This document shows positions 29,288 through 38,761 of a stretch of 64,000 bases of DNA, piece after piece (within the stretch, counting starts at the first letter, position 1; the number at the start of each line of letters is the position of its first letter). Source of the stretch: Massilia forsythiae (GTDB taxonomy: Bacteria > Pseudomonadota > Gammaproteobacteria > Burkholderiales > Burkholderiaceae_D); the NCBI RefSeq assembly GCF_012849555.1, contig NZ_CP051685.1, positions 5,022,001 to 5,086,000 of the forward strand, in the 5' to 3' direction. A program made the translations under genes and the position numbers. The notes beneath the pieces were generated by a model that worked only from the letters and a program-made list of their open reading frames with translations, did no database searches and was not told the DNA's origin.

Positions 29288-31699
29288 ATGGCACGACACG
29301 CATCCACGATGGTCCCGACCCGATCTTCCTTCACCTTGCAGCAAGCGCCGCGCCGCAGCGTACTGTATCTGGCCCTCGGCCTGGCGCTGTGCGAGCTGGC
29401 CGCGACGGCGCCGGCCCTGGCGCAGAGCGCCGGCACGACGGCGGCCAGCGCCGCCGCAGCCGATGCGCAGGCGGCGCCCGCATCCGCGCCTGCCACCACC
29501 AGCGGCGCAACTACCGGCACGGCAACCGGCACCGGCAAGGTCGCCACCGTCACCGTGCAGGGCGAGCGCCAGGTCAACCGCATCGACCGGCAAGTGTACG
29601 ACGTCAAGCAGGACGTCAGCAGCACCAACGGTTCCGCCGCCGACATCCTCGGCAACGTGCCCTCGGTGTCGGTCGACCCGACCGGCGCGGTCTCGCTGCG
29701 CGGCAACAGCAACGTGCAGATCCTGGTGGACGGCAAGCCCTCGGCCATGCTGCAGGGCGACAGCCGCGGCTCCATGCTGCAGGCGATGCCGGCCGAGGAT
29801 ATCGATTCGGTCGAGGTCATCAACAACCCCGGCGCCGAGTTCGGCAACGAGGGCGGCGGCGGGCCGATCCTGAACCTGGTCATGAAGCGCAACCGCCGCG
29901 CCGGCGGCATGGGCGTGGTCAACGCCAACTACGGCAGCGAGGGGCGCTACAACTCCGCCGTCAACGGTTCCTACAACGAGGGCCGCTGGGGCATCCAGGG
30001 TGGCGTGTTCGTGCGCCACGACGGCCGCAACTCGACCGGCGAATACGACCGCGAGCGCATCGACCCGGCCACCGGCGCCAGCCAGCGCACCACCCAGACG
30101 TCCGCTAGCGCCGGCCTGAACGACATGCATGGCCTGCGCGGCGCCGTCACCTACAACCTGAGCGACGTCGATACCGTCGAAGCCAACCTCGGCCTGATGC
30201 GGCGCGGTAACGACAGCGTCGCCCAGGAACACGACCAGACCTTCGGCAGCACCGGCGTCACCACGGCCGATTACCAGCGCACCACCCGTACCAGCGGCGA
30301 CAACCGCAGCAACATGGGCGGCCTGCGCTGGGACCACAAGGGCGAAAAGCTGGGCGAGCTGTTCAAGATGGACCTGCGCGTGTCGACCAACGACAGCGAC
30401 GTCGACAACCGCTTCGACAACGCGTACGTGGTGCGTCCGGTGTTCGCCGACGCCGACGCCAGCCAGCGCCTGCAGGCCAACCACACCCGCATCGTCGACT
30501 ACACCGGCGACTACGAGCTGCCGCTGGAGAACGGCTCGATCGTCAAGCTGGGCTACAAGATCGCCGACAACGACAGCGAGTTCGACAACCGCTACTACAA
30601 CTTCAGCGGCGCGGTGCCGGTGGCGGATGCGCGCCTCACCAACGACTTCCAGGTCGACGAGCGCAACACCGCGCTGTACGGTTCCTACCAGTGGAAGCTG
30701 AGCGAGCGCTGGGGCGCATTGGTCGGCCTGCGCGCCGAGCACACCCACCTGGACATGGACCAGGTGACCACCGGCACCAGCATCACCAACAGCTACCTGA
30801 ACTGGATCCCGAGCGCCTACGCCACCTACAAGCTGGACGACAAGACCAACCTGCGCTTCTCGTACGCGCGCCGCCTGCGCCGCGCCGGCGCCGGCCAGCT
30901 CAACCCGTTCGTCACCTACGTCGACGAATTGAACGAATCGAGCGGCAACCCGTTCCTGAAACCGGTCAAGACCGATTCCTTCGAGGTCGGCTACGAGACC
31001 AAGGCCGGCATCCTGGACGCCAACCTGCGCGGCTACTACCGCGACGACCACGACACCATCCGCACGCGCCAGACGGTGGTCGACGCCACGACCATCCTGA
31101 CCACCTTCGAGAACGGCGGCAGCAACCGCGCCGGCGGCCTGGAATTCACGCTGAGCGGCAAGCTGACGCCAAAGCTGTCGATCAACACCAGCGGCAACCT
31201 GAACTACACCGAGCAGCAGCAGCTCGACCTGAACGGTGCCGAGGTCACGCGCCACGCGCCTTCGCTGAGCGTGCGCGGCAACCTGAACTACGCGCTGACG
31301 CCGCAGGACCAGTTGCAGGTGAAGGTGAATGCGCAGGGCAAGACCCTGTCCGGCAATGGCTACCGCCAGCCGTTCGCGACGCTCGACCTGAGCTACCGCC
31401 GCAACATCACCCAGCAGCTGTCGCTGGTGGTGAACGTGAACGACGTGTTCAATTCGCAGAAGGCGGAAACCATCATCGACACGCTCACCCTCAAGGAGCG
31501 CAACATCCGCCGCTTCGACGGCCAGATCGCCTTCGTCGGCTTGTCGTACCGCTTCGGCGGGGCGCAGGCCAATCGCAGCCGGCGCGACGGCCAGGACGGC
31601 GAGGGCTGGCGCAATGGTCCGCCGCCGGGCGGTCCGGGCGGACCCGGCGGGCCGGGCGGCTTCGGCGGTGGCCCGGGCGGCGGCGGACCCGGCATGTAA
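29288..31699 (+). CDS. TonB-dependent outer-membrane receptor with Gly-rich tail
   Basis: An 803-residue receptor. A signal peptide (SVLYLALGLALCELAATAPA, cleavage near ALAQS) is followed by an Ala/Thr-rich spacer. The plug domain comes next (about 85-230, with VPSVSVDPTGAVSLRG and INNPGAEFGNEGGGG). An outer-membrane beta-barrel of the OMP_b-brl_3 type runs to LSYRFGG. Unlike most barrels, which end in an aromatic residue, it continues for about 35 residues into a Gly/Pro-rich tail (GGPGGPGGPGGFGGGPGGGG). The ATG at 29288 (MARHAST) is used; a TTG at 29261 is the alternative. The ligand is unknown and there are no neighbouring transport genes. Confidence 0.87.
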   Translation: MARHASTMVPTRSSFTLQQAPRRSVLYLALGLALCELAATAPALAQSAGTTAASAAAADAQAAPASAPATTSGATTGTATGTGKVATVTVQGERQVNRIDRQVYDVKQDVSSTNGSAADILGNVPSVSVDPTGAVSLRGNSNVQILVDGKPSAMLQGDSRGSMLQAMPAEDIDSVEVINNPGAEFGNEGGGGPILNLVMKRNRRAGGMGVVNANYGSEGRYNSAVNGSYNEGRWGIQGGVFVRHDGRNSTGEYDRERIDPATGASQRTTQTSASAGLNDMHGLRGAVTYNLSDVDTVEANLGLMRRGNDSVAQEHDQTFGSTGVTTADYQRTTRTSGDNRSNMGGLRWDHKGEKLGELFKMDLRVSTNDSDVDNRFDNAYVVRPVFADADASQRLQANHTRIVDYTGDYELPLENGSIVKLGYKIADNDSEFDNRYYNFSGAVPVADARLTNDFQVDERNTALYGSYQWKLSERWGALVGLRAEHTHLDMDQVTTGTSITNSYLNWIPSAYATYKLDDKTNLRFSYARRLRRAGAGQLNPFVTYVDELNESSGNPFLKPVKTDSFEVGYETKAGILDANLRGYYRDDHDTIRTRQTVVDATTILTTFENGGSNRAGGLEFTLSGKLTPKLSINTSGNLNYTEQQQLDLNGAEVTRHAPSLSVRGNLNYALTPQDQLQVKVNAQGKTLSGNGYRQPFATLDLSYRRNITQQLSLVVNVNDVFNSQKAETIIDTLTLKERNIRRFDGQIAFVGLSYRFGGAQANRSRRDGQDGEGWRNGPPPGGPGGPGGPGGFGGGPGGGGPGM

Positions 31700-31704
31700 G
31701 TTCG

Positions 31705-31727
31705 ACGGCGCCTCGCGGCGCCGTTTT
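31705..31727 (+). terminator. Rho-independent terminator of the TonB receptor
   Basis: ACGGCGCC-TCGC-GGCGCCGT forms a perfect 8-bp stem with a tetraloop followed by TTTA, starting 5 bases after the stop codon of the receptor. Confidence 0.85.
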
Positions 31728-31770
31728 ATCAACCATAAATTGCAACTAACCGATAAATAAATTCATAGAC

Positions 31771-31875
31771 GTAGGGTGGACGGCTCCGCCGTCCACGCGT
31801 CCAACCGACATCCGGTCAGACGCGCGCCATGCATGCACCGCGTGAACGCGTGGACGGGAAACCCGTCTACCCTAC
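31771..31875. repeat. GTAGGGTGGAC palindromic element, copy 1
   Basis: The stretch starts GTAGGGTGGACGG and ends CCCGTCTACCCTAC, and inside it GTCCACGCG faces CGCGTGGAC, so the whole 105 bp can fold back on itself. Its right end overlaps the last codon of the OBAP-like gene. A 15-nt stretch (ATTGCAACTAACCGA, 31739-31753) just upstream is also found beside the second copy near 49.1 kb. Confidence 0.65.
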
Positions 31876-32687
31876 GCACCCGGCCCGGCAGCCCGGCTAT
31901 CCACCACCCCCGGGATATCCTGCGTCGGCCGTCCGAACTTGCCTTTCAAATCGTCCACGCCCGACTGCGGCTTGGCCAGCGGCTTCAGGTCGACGCGCCG
32001 CTTGCGCTTGTCGGCGGTGCCGATCCCGGTGCGCGTATCGCGTTCTTCCTGCAGGTTGGGCAGGATCTCGCCGTCGCGGTTGAACGACCACGCCAGCATC
32101 GGTTCGCCCAGCGGCAGGGCGTCGCCGCGCTTGCCGTTGTGGCCGGTGTTCCAGACGTGCCAGGTCTTGCCGTAGCTATTCATTTTCTTCTTCATCAGCG
32201 CGTGCTCGGCCGCTTCCGGGATGCCGGGTGCGATCAGCTGGCCGGTCAGGATCTCGCCGTTGTGCGGGTGCCAATACTTGCGCTCGTCCTGGGGCAGGGT
32301 ATTGAACAGCTTTTCCGAGATGATGTATTCGATGCCGTTCAGGTTGGCGGTCCTGGTATTGCCGTCGAACAGGGTGCACTGGGCCAGGTCCTCGTTCATC
32401 TGGCGGCAGAAGTGGTGTGCTTCCATTTGTTCTTCGGGATGGTCCTTCATCGGGTGGAAGCCGACCAGGTAGACATCGAAGTTCGACAGCGGCGCGTTAC
32501 CCTGCAACAGCTTGGCGCCGGCTTCCAGCGCGCGCGTGCCGCCGGTCTTGGCGTCGCCGGCGGGCGCGGTGCGCGGCCTGGTGTCCTGGGCCTGGGCGGC
32601 GGGCATGGCCAGCGCCGCCGACACCAGCGCGCACTGGAGGGCCGGTCGGCCGCGGCGGAGGCGGGCGCGGATGGGCTCGAGAATCAT
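31872..32687 (-). CDS. DUF1264/OBAP-family exported protein
   Basis: A 271-residue protein with an N-terminal signal-like segment (ALQCALVSAALAMPAAQAQ). The domain contains EAHHFCRQMNEDLAQC, GIEYIISEKLF, ERKYWHPHNGEI and YGKTWHVWNT, with GDALPLG near the end. I recognise these as the conserved blocks of the oil-body-associated protein (OBAP, DUF1264) family. In plants it associates with lipid bodies; its bacterial role is unknown. The ATG at 32687 has AAGGAG a few bases upstream. The stop codon lies inside the end of the 31771 repeat, so the last residues may have been altered by it. The 5' leader contains a hexamer repeat. Confidence 0.8.
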   Translation of the reverse strand: MILEPIRARLRRGRPALQCALVSAALAMPAAQAQDTRPRTAPAGDAKTGGTRALEAGAKLLQGNAPLSNFDVYLVGFHPMKDHPEEQMEAHHFCRQMNEDLAQCTLFDGNTRTANLNGIEYIISEKLFNTLPQDERKYWHPHNGEILTGQLIAPGIPEAAEHALMKKKMNSYGKTWHVWNTGHNGKRGDALPLGEPMLAWSFNRDGEILPNLQEERDTRTGIGTADKRKRRVDLKPLAKPQSGVDDLKGKFGRPTQDIPGVVDSRAAGPGA

Positions 32688-32698
32688 GAAGGCTCCTT

Positions 32699-32722
32699 GT
32701 CGTTGTCGTTGTCGTTATCGTT
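32699..32722. repeat. Hexanucleotide microsatellite (GTCGTT)3-ATCGTT
   Basis: Four tandem hexamers, the last with one change, lie directly upstream of the ribosome binding site of the OBAP-like gene. Copy-number change here would alter the leader but not the reading frame. Confidence 0.7.
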
Positions 32723-32777
32723 CCGATGAGGCGGCCGCGGGCGCGCGCGTACCCGCCGGCGCACCCGCGGCCGGCGC

Positions 32778-34259
32778 TCAGGCGGATGGACCGCCCGGCG
32801 GCGCCGCGGTTCCCTGGCGATTCTTGCGCGCGCCGGCCACGGTCGGCACGGCGGTGGCATGCAGGCCGGCATACGGCGCGGCGCCCGATCCCGGGTTCGC
32901 GCCTTTCGCCGCGCCGCGACCGGCGCCGCGGGTAGCGGGCGTTGCGGCGGCCGGCGGCGGCACGGGAGCGGGGGCGACCAGCAGGCGATCGATGCGGTTG
33001 CCGTCCATGTCGACCACCTCGAACCGCCAGCCGTTCCAGTCGAGCAGGTCGCCGGTCTTCGGTATGTAGCCGAGCTGGTAGAGCATGAAGCCGGCCAGCG
33101 TGTGGTAGGCGTCGTCGTCCTCGTCGGGGAAGGCGAATTCGCTACCGGTGACGGTGCGGAAACGGTCCAGCACGACGCCGCCGTCCATCGACCAGCTGCC
33201 GTCCTCGCGCCGCACGGCGTCGTCCTGCGTATCGGCCTCGGCGGTGCCGACCTCGCCCACCAGCGCGCCCATCACGTCGGTCAGCGTCACCATGCCCTGG
33301 ATGTCGCCGTACTCGTCGACGATCATCGCCAGTTCCACGCGTCCCTGTTTCAGCTGCTCGAGCAGGTCGATGGCGCTGCTGGACTCCGGCACGTACAGGA
33401 TCGGCTCCACCGCCGCCGCGATGTCGAGCGACTGCAGCGACTGGCAGCGGATCGCCTGGCCGAACAGGTTGCGCGCGCGCACCACGCCGAGCACGTGCGA
33501 GCGGTCGCCGCGGAACACCGGGAAGCGGCTGTAGGGCGACGCGGCGATGCGCGCCAGGTTGCGCTCGAGCGGCTGGTCGAGGTCGAGGAATTCCAGGTCG
33601 ACGCGCGGCGTCATCAGCGCGCGCAGGTGGCAGTCGTCCAGGCGCAGGGCGCGCGCGGCGATGTCGTACTCGGCGCGCTCGAACACGCCGGCGTCGGTGC
33701 TCTCGCGGATCATGCCGGTGACTTCTTCCTCGGTCGGGGTCTCGTCCTTCCGGTGGCGCATGCCGAGCAGGCGCATGATGGCGTCGGTGGTGATGCCCAG
33801 CAGGCGCACGAACGGATGCATCAGGCGCGACAGCGCCTGCAGCGGGCGCGCGATGATCGACGCCAGGAATTCCGGATACAGGATCGCGATGCGCTTGGGC
33901 ACCAGTTCGCCCAGCACGATCGAGGCGAAGGTAATGCCGATCACCACGATCACCAGCGCGCCCGGATGCACCCAGTCGGGCGGCAGGCCGAGCGTGGCCA
34001 GCGCCGGCGCCAGGCGCGCCACCAGCGAGGCTTCGCCGAAGGCGCCGGTGAAGATGCCGATCAGGGTGATGCCGACCTGCACGGTGGACAGGAAGCGGGT
34101 CGGGTCGTCGGCCAGCGCGATCGCGGTGGCGGCCCCGGGGCTGCCCTCGGCGCGCATCCTTTCCAGGCGCATGCGCTTGGACGACACCACGGCCAGTTCG
34201 GACATCGCGAACAGGCCGTTGAGCAGGATGAGGGCCAGGATGATGAGGATGTCGGTCAT
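32778..34259 (-). CDS. CNNM/CorC-family membrane protein (DUF21, CBS, CorC_HlyC)
   Basis: A 493-residue protein of the family often named hemolysin-like or magnesium/cobalt efflux proteins. An N-terminal DUF21 domain with about four helices (to about 190) is followed by a CBS pair (about 205-330, with LMTPRVDLEFLD and IVDEYGDIQGMVTLTD). A CorC_HlyC domain (about 350-430, ending GWRFEVVDMDGNRIDR) comes next. The last 70 residues are a Pro/Ala/Gly-rich tail that the family does not need. Roles in Mg2+ or Na+ transport are proposed for relatives. The ATG at 34259 (MTDILIIL) begins with the first membrane helix and has GGAA upstream. Confidence 0.88.
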   Translation of the reverse strand: MTDILIILALILLNGLFAMSELAVVSSKRMRLERMRAEGSPGAATAIALADDPTRFLSTVQVGITLIGIFTGAFGEASLVARLAPALATLGLPPDWVHPGALVIVVIGITFASIVLGELVPKRIAILYPEFLASIIARPLQALSRLMHPFVRLLGITTDAIMRLLGMRHRKDETPTEEEVTGMIRESTDAGVFERAEYDIAARALRLDDCHLRALMTPRVDLEFLDLDQPLERNLARIAASPYSRFPVFRGDRSHVLGVVRARNLFGQAIRCQSLQSLDIAAAVEPILYVPESSSAIDLLEQLKQGRVELAMIVDEYGDIQGMVTLTDVMGALVGEVGTAEADTQDDAVRREDGSWSMDGGVVLDRFRTVTGSEFAFPDEDDDAYHTLAGFMLYQLGYIPKTGDLLDWNGWRFEVVDMDGNRIDRLLVAPAPVPPPAAATPATRGAGRGAAKGANPGSGAAPYAGLHATAVPTVAGARKNRQGTAAPPGGPSA

Positions 34260-34463
34260 GCGGTTTCCGGTGCGGCCGGGCGCAAGTACGCCCGGCGAGA
34301 CGGCCCGTGCCGTCCCTTCAAGGCCCGATGATCGCACGACGGCGCCCGTGCGCCAACGGGTGCACGGGAGAAAGCGTTATCGGACGGGCAAAAAACGGCG
34401 GATCGGGCGGCCGCACGCGCGGGTCAGGCGCCGGCTTTTGCGCCTGGCCCGCGGCCAAAGCCC

Positions 34464-34591
34464 GTCGTTCCAGGCATTGCCTGAAACGACTCCCCGCGAA
34501 GGCGGGGACCCATACTGAACAACCATGATCGATATGCGCGCAGTCCGGCTCCGGTAACGCCAGCATGGGTCCCCGCCTGCGCGGGGACGAC
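34464..34591. repeat. Composite palindromic repeat, locus 3
   Basis: It begins with the 27-bp palindrome GTCGTT-CCAGGCATTGCCTG-AAACGAC also seen at 2461. A left unit (TCCCCGCGAAGGCGGGGACC) is joined directly to it. An inverted unit ends at GCGCGGGGACGAC (34591). The spacer differs from loci 1 and 2. It fills most of the gap between the CorC-type gene and hmgA. Confidence 0.75.
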
Positions 34592-34612
34592 GGTGGCCTA
34601 AGACGCTGGGGG

Positions 34613-35977
34613 CTATTTGCGCGCCGGGTCGAAGTGCTTCCGTATCCCCGCCCAGCAATCCTGGTAATTGCCCTGCAGCTGCGGCGACGCCAGCGCCTGC
34701 GCGGTCGCCACCAGCGGGTTGCGCGTCTCGAACATGAAGGCCATCGTGTCGGCCACCTTGTGCGGCGTGCCGGTGTCGGCGCGGCTCGCCTTGTCGAAGG
34801 TGGCGGCGTCCGGCCCGTGCCCGCTCATGCAGTTGTGCAGGCTGGCTCCGCCCGGCATGAAGCCCTCGGCCTTGGCATCGTAGGCGCCGTGGACCAGGCC
34901 CATGAATTCGCTGGCCACGTTGCGGTGGAACCAGGGCGGACGGAAGGTGTCCTCGGCGGCCAGCCAGCGCGGCGGGAAGATCACGAAATCGAGCGTGTCG
35001 ACGCCGGGCGTGTCCGAGGGCGACTGCAGCACCAGGAAGATCGACGGGTCCGGATGGTCGTAGCTGATCGAGCCGATGGTATTGAAGTGGCGCAGGTCGT
35101 ACATATACGGCGCGTAATTGCCGTGCCAGGCCACCACGTCCAGCGGCGAATGCCCGATCGGCGCGCTCCACAGCTTGCCGCCGAATTTGGCCACCAGCGT
35201 GAAATCGCCCTCGACGTCCTCGTAGCGCGCCGCCGGCGCCAGGAAGTCGCGTGGGTTGGCCAGGCCGTTGGCGCCGAGCGGGCCCAGGTCCGGCAGGCGC
35301 AGCAGGGCGCCGAAGTTTTCGCACACGTAGCCGCGCGCCGCGCCGTCCGGCAGGTCCACCGTGAAGCGCACGCCGCGCGGGATCACCGCGATCTGCTGCG
35401 GTTCGATCTCCAGCAGGCCCAGTTCGGTGGCGATGGCCAGGCGGCCCTGCTGCGGCACGATCAGCAGTTCGCCGTCGCCGTCGTAGAAATAACGCCCTTG
35501 CATCGAGCGGTTGGCGGCGTACAGGTGGATCGCGCAGCCGCTCATCGCCGCGGCGGAACCGTTGCCGGCCATGGTCACCCAGCCGTCGATGAAGTCGGTC
35601 GGCTGCCCGTCCGGCGGGATCGGCAGCGGGCTCCAGCGCATCTGGTTGGGCGACGGCGCCAGGCGCTCGAAATCGTCGGTGATGCGGCCGTCGTCGATGC
35701 GGGTAAAGGCGCCGTGCATCGCCGCCGGGCGGATGCGGTACAGCCACGAGCGGCGGTTGTGGCTGCGCGGCGCGGTGAAGGCAGTGCCGGAGATCTGTTC
35801 GGCGTACAGGCCGTAGGCGACGCGCTGCGGCGAATTGCGGTGCGCCGGCAGCGCGCCCGGCAACGCCTCGGTGGCGAACTCGTTGCCGAACCCCGACTGG
35901 TAGCGTGCCGGATCGCTGCCGGCGCGCCTGGCGTCGGCGGCGTCAGTCTCGGCGGCTGGCGGCGTCATCGAATTCAT
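34613..35977 (-). CDS. hmgA: Homogentisate 1,2-dioxygenase
   Basis: A 454-residue iron dioxygenase that opens the ring of homogentisate to maleylacetoacetate in tyrosine and phenylalanine breakdown. The N-terminal YQSGFGNEFATEALPGALP is the family signature. Metal ligands are visible as H351 and E357 in FHRNVASEFMG, with the third histidine in HNCMSGHGPD. The length is normal. The ATG at 35977 has AGGAG 8 bases upstream. It is divergent from a LysR gene, and the next step back in the pathway, hppD, lies behind that regulator. Genes for maleylacetoacetate isomerase and fumarylacetoacetase are not in the window. Confidence 0.96.
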   Translation of the reverse strand: MNSMTPPAAETDAADARRAGSDPARYQSGFGNEFATEALPGALPAHRNSPQRVAYGLYAEQISGTAFTAPRSHNRRSWLYRIRPAAMHGAFTRIDDGRITDDFERLAPSPNQMRWSPLPIPPDGQPTDFIDGWVTMAGNGSAAAMSGCAIHLYAANRSMQGRYFYDGDGELLIVPQQGRLAIATELGLLEIEPQQIAVIPRGVRFTVDLPDGAARGYVCENFGALLRLPDLGPLGANGLANPRDFLAPAARYEDVEGDFTLVAKFGGKLWSAPIGHSPLDVVAWHGNYAPYMYDLRHFNTIGSISYDHPDPSIFLVLQSPSDTPGVDTLDFVIFPPRWLAAEDTFRPPWFHRNVASEFMGLVHGAYDAKAEGFMPGGASLHNCMSGHGPDAATFDKASRADTGTPHKVADTMAFMFETRNPLVATAQALASPQLQGNYQDCWAGIRKHFDPARK

Positions 35978-36041
35978 GCAGGCATCTCCTTTAGTCAAGC
36001 GCGATTCCCTCACTGTAGAGGAGCAACCGATGTTTTACGAG

Positions 36042-36068
36042 ATGAATAGATGAATGTAGACTATTCAT
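36042..36068. promoter_or_regulatory. LysR-type operator between hmgA and its regulator
   Basis: ATGAATAG and CTATTCAT form a perfect 8-bp inverted repeat around 11 bases. It lies between the divergent genes, 25 bases from the LysR start and 65 bases from the hmgA start. The size and symmetry suit a LysR dimer site. Confidence 0.65.
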
Positions 36069-36092
36069 GCGATCAATAATCCTATCTCGAGC

Positions 36093-36998
36093 ATGACCGA
36101 ACCAACTAGCATCGACCTGAACTTGCTGTCCGTGTTCCAGGAAGTCTACCGCGAGCGCCAGATCTCGGCGGCGGCGCGGCGCCTGGGCCTGAGCCAGTCG
36201 GCGGTCAGCAACGCGCTGGCGCGCCTGCGCCGCAGCTTCGGCGACGAATTGTTCGTGCGCACCGCGCACGGCATGCAGCCGACGCCGCTGGCCCAGCAGA
36301 TGGCCGAGCCGATCGGCGCGGCGATGGTGCAGGTGGCGCTGGCGCTGAGCCAGCGCAGCCGCTTCGATGCGGCCACCAGCACGCGCCGCTTCACGCTGGC
36401 CATGACCGACGTCGGCGAGGTGTACTTCATGCCGGTGCTGATCGAACGCTGCCGCGCGGTGGCGCCGCAGGTGGAGATCGCTTCGCAGCGGGCCAATGCG
36501 CTGGCGCTGAAGGACGAGATGGAGACGGGGCGGGTGGACCTGGCGATCGGCGCCTTCGAGGACATGTCGGAGGCGCTGTTCCAGCGCCAGCTGTTCCGCC
36601 AGGGCTTCGTGAGCATGTTCCGCGCCGGGCATCCGCTGGGGAGCGGTGCGGTCGACCTGGCGCGCTTCACGGCGGCGACGCACCTGATCGTGGATGCGGC
36701 GCAGAGCCCGTACGACCGCATCAACACGCTGCTGGAAAAGGCCGGCGTGCTGGTGCGCACGCGCTTCCGGGTGCCGCATTTCACCGCGGTGCCGTACATC
36801 GTGGCCACCAGCGACCTGGTGGTGACGGTGCCGCACAAGCTGGCCGAAAGCGCCGCGGCGCCGTTCGGATTGAAATGGATCGAGCCGCCGCTGCCCTTGC
36901 CGACGCTGCAGACCAACGTGTTCTGGCACCGGCGCTTCAACCACGATCCGGGTATCGCGTGGTTGCGGGAACTGATCGTGGACGTGTTCGCCGAATAG
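36093..36998 (+). CDS. LysR-family regulator, probable regulator of tyrosine catabolism
   Basis: A 301-residue regulator. The N-terminal winged helix-turn-helix (about 6-65) reads LLSVFQEVYRERQISAAARR and LGLSQSAVSNALARLRR. A periplasmic-binding-protein-like effector domain (about 95-300) follows. Its position, divergent from hmgA with an inverted repeat in between and hppD 60 bases downstream on its own strand, suggests that it controls homogentisate formation and ring cleavage. The effector is probably a tyrosine-pathway intermediate; that is an inference. Two small genes' worth of spacing before hppD is absent, so the two may be co-transcribed. Confidence 0.87.
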   Translation: MTEPTSIDLNLLSVFQEVYRERQISAAARRLGLSQSAVSNALARLRRSFGDELFVRTAHGMQPTPLAQQMAEPIGAAMVQVALALSQRSRFDAATSTRRFTLAMTDVGEVYFMPVLIERCRAVAPQVEIASQRANALALKDEMETGRVDLAIGAFEDMSEALFQRQLFRQGFVSMFRAGHPLGSGAVDLARFTAATHLIVDAAQSPYDRINTLLEKAGVLVRTRFRVPHFTAVPYIVATSDLVVTVPHKLAESAAAPFGLKWIEPPLPLPTLQTNVFWHRRFNHDPGIAWLRELIVDVFAE

Positions 36999-37058
36999 CC
37001 GCACGACGGTGCGGACACGCGCAGGAGGAGATACAACCTATCATGAGGAATACGAAAA

Positions 37059-38150
<1,092 letters not shown>

Positions 38151-38180
38151 GGGAAATTTCGAGCGGCCGAACCATCTCCC

Positions 38181-38211
38181 GTCGTCCCCGCGCAGGCGGG
38201 GACCCATACCG
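38181..38211. repeat. Single palindromic repeat unit, locus 4
   Basis: A lone GTCGTCCCCGCGCAGGCGGG unit 30 bases after the hppD stop; no inverted partner is visible nearby. The rest of the 38151-38380 gap shows no feature I can support. Confidence 0.65.
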
Positions 38212-38380
38212 AGTGACCACGGTCGCTACGCCAGCGTTCCGAACATAGCCGCCGCCAGGTCAGGGTTACCTACGCGACCGACGTGTATCCGCACGCGACG
38301 GCCGTGCTCCAATCACCATAACTGTTATCCTTCCCTCATGGCGGACCAGCCCGGCGTACTCTCGCGCCGCGGCTGCCGCG

Positions 38381-38761
38381 ATGGGAGGATTCTTGCTGCA
38401 CGCATTTGCCGTTCTCTTGCTGTTCCAGTGCCTGGGCGAAGCCCTGGCGTTCCTGGCCGGCCTGCCGGTGCCCGGCCCGGTGCTCGGCATGCTGCTGTTG
38501 CTGGCGGCGCTGGTAGCATGGCCGCGCCTGTTCCAGGTCGTGGAAAGCGGCGCCAACGAGCTGCTGCGCCACCTGTCGCTGCTGTTCCTGCCGGCCGGGG
38601 TCGGCATCGTGGCGGCGGCGGCCAGCGGCAGCGGCCACTGGCTGGCGATCGTCGCCGCCGTCGTGTTCAGCACGCTGCTGACGCTGGCCGTCACGGCGCT
38701 GGTGCTGAAAGCCTTCGGACCGGGCAGCGCTGTCGAACCACGCGAGGGCGGCGATGCCTAG
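38381..38761 (+). CDS. CidA/LrgA-family membrane protein
   Basis: A 126-residue protein with four membrane helices, including the family motif GLPVPGPVLGMLLLL. It belongs to the holin-like CidA/LrgA family, which acts with LrgB/CidB proteins and is linked to control of murein hydrolases, cell lysis or pyruvate transport in different bacteria. The frame begins at ATG 38381. GGGAGGA at 38384 could instead serve a TTG at 38393, which would shorten it by four residues. Its end overlaps the lrgB-like start by 8 bases. Confidence 0.83.
   Translation: MGGFLLHAFAVLLLFQCLGEALAFLAGLPVPGPVLGMLLLLAALVAWPRLFQVVESGANELLRHLSLLFLPAGVGIVAAAASGSGHWLAIVAAVVFSTLLTLAVTALVLKAFGPGSAVEPREGGDA

Noticed and set aside
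38381..38392. TTG 38393 as start of the CidA-like gene
   Set aside because: Kept only as an alternative: GGGAGGA is well placed for it, but an ATG four codons upstream is in frame and gives the same domain.
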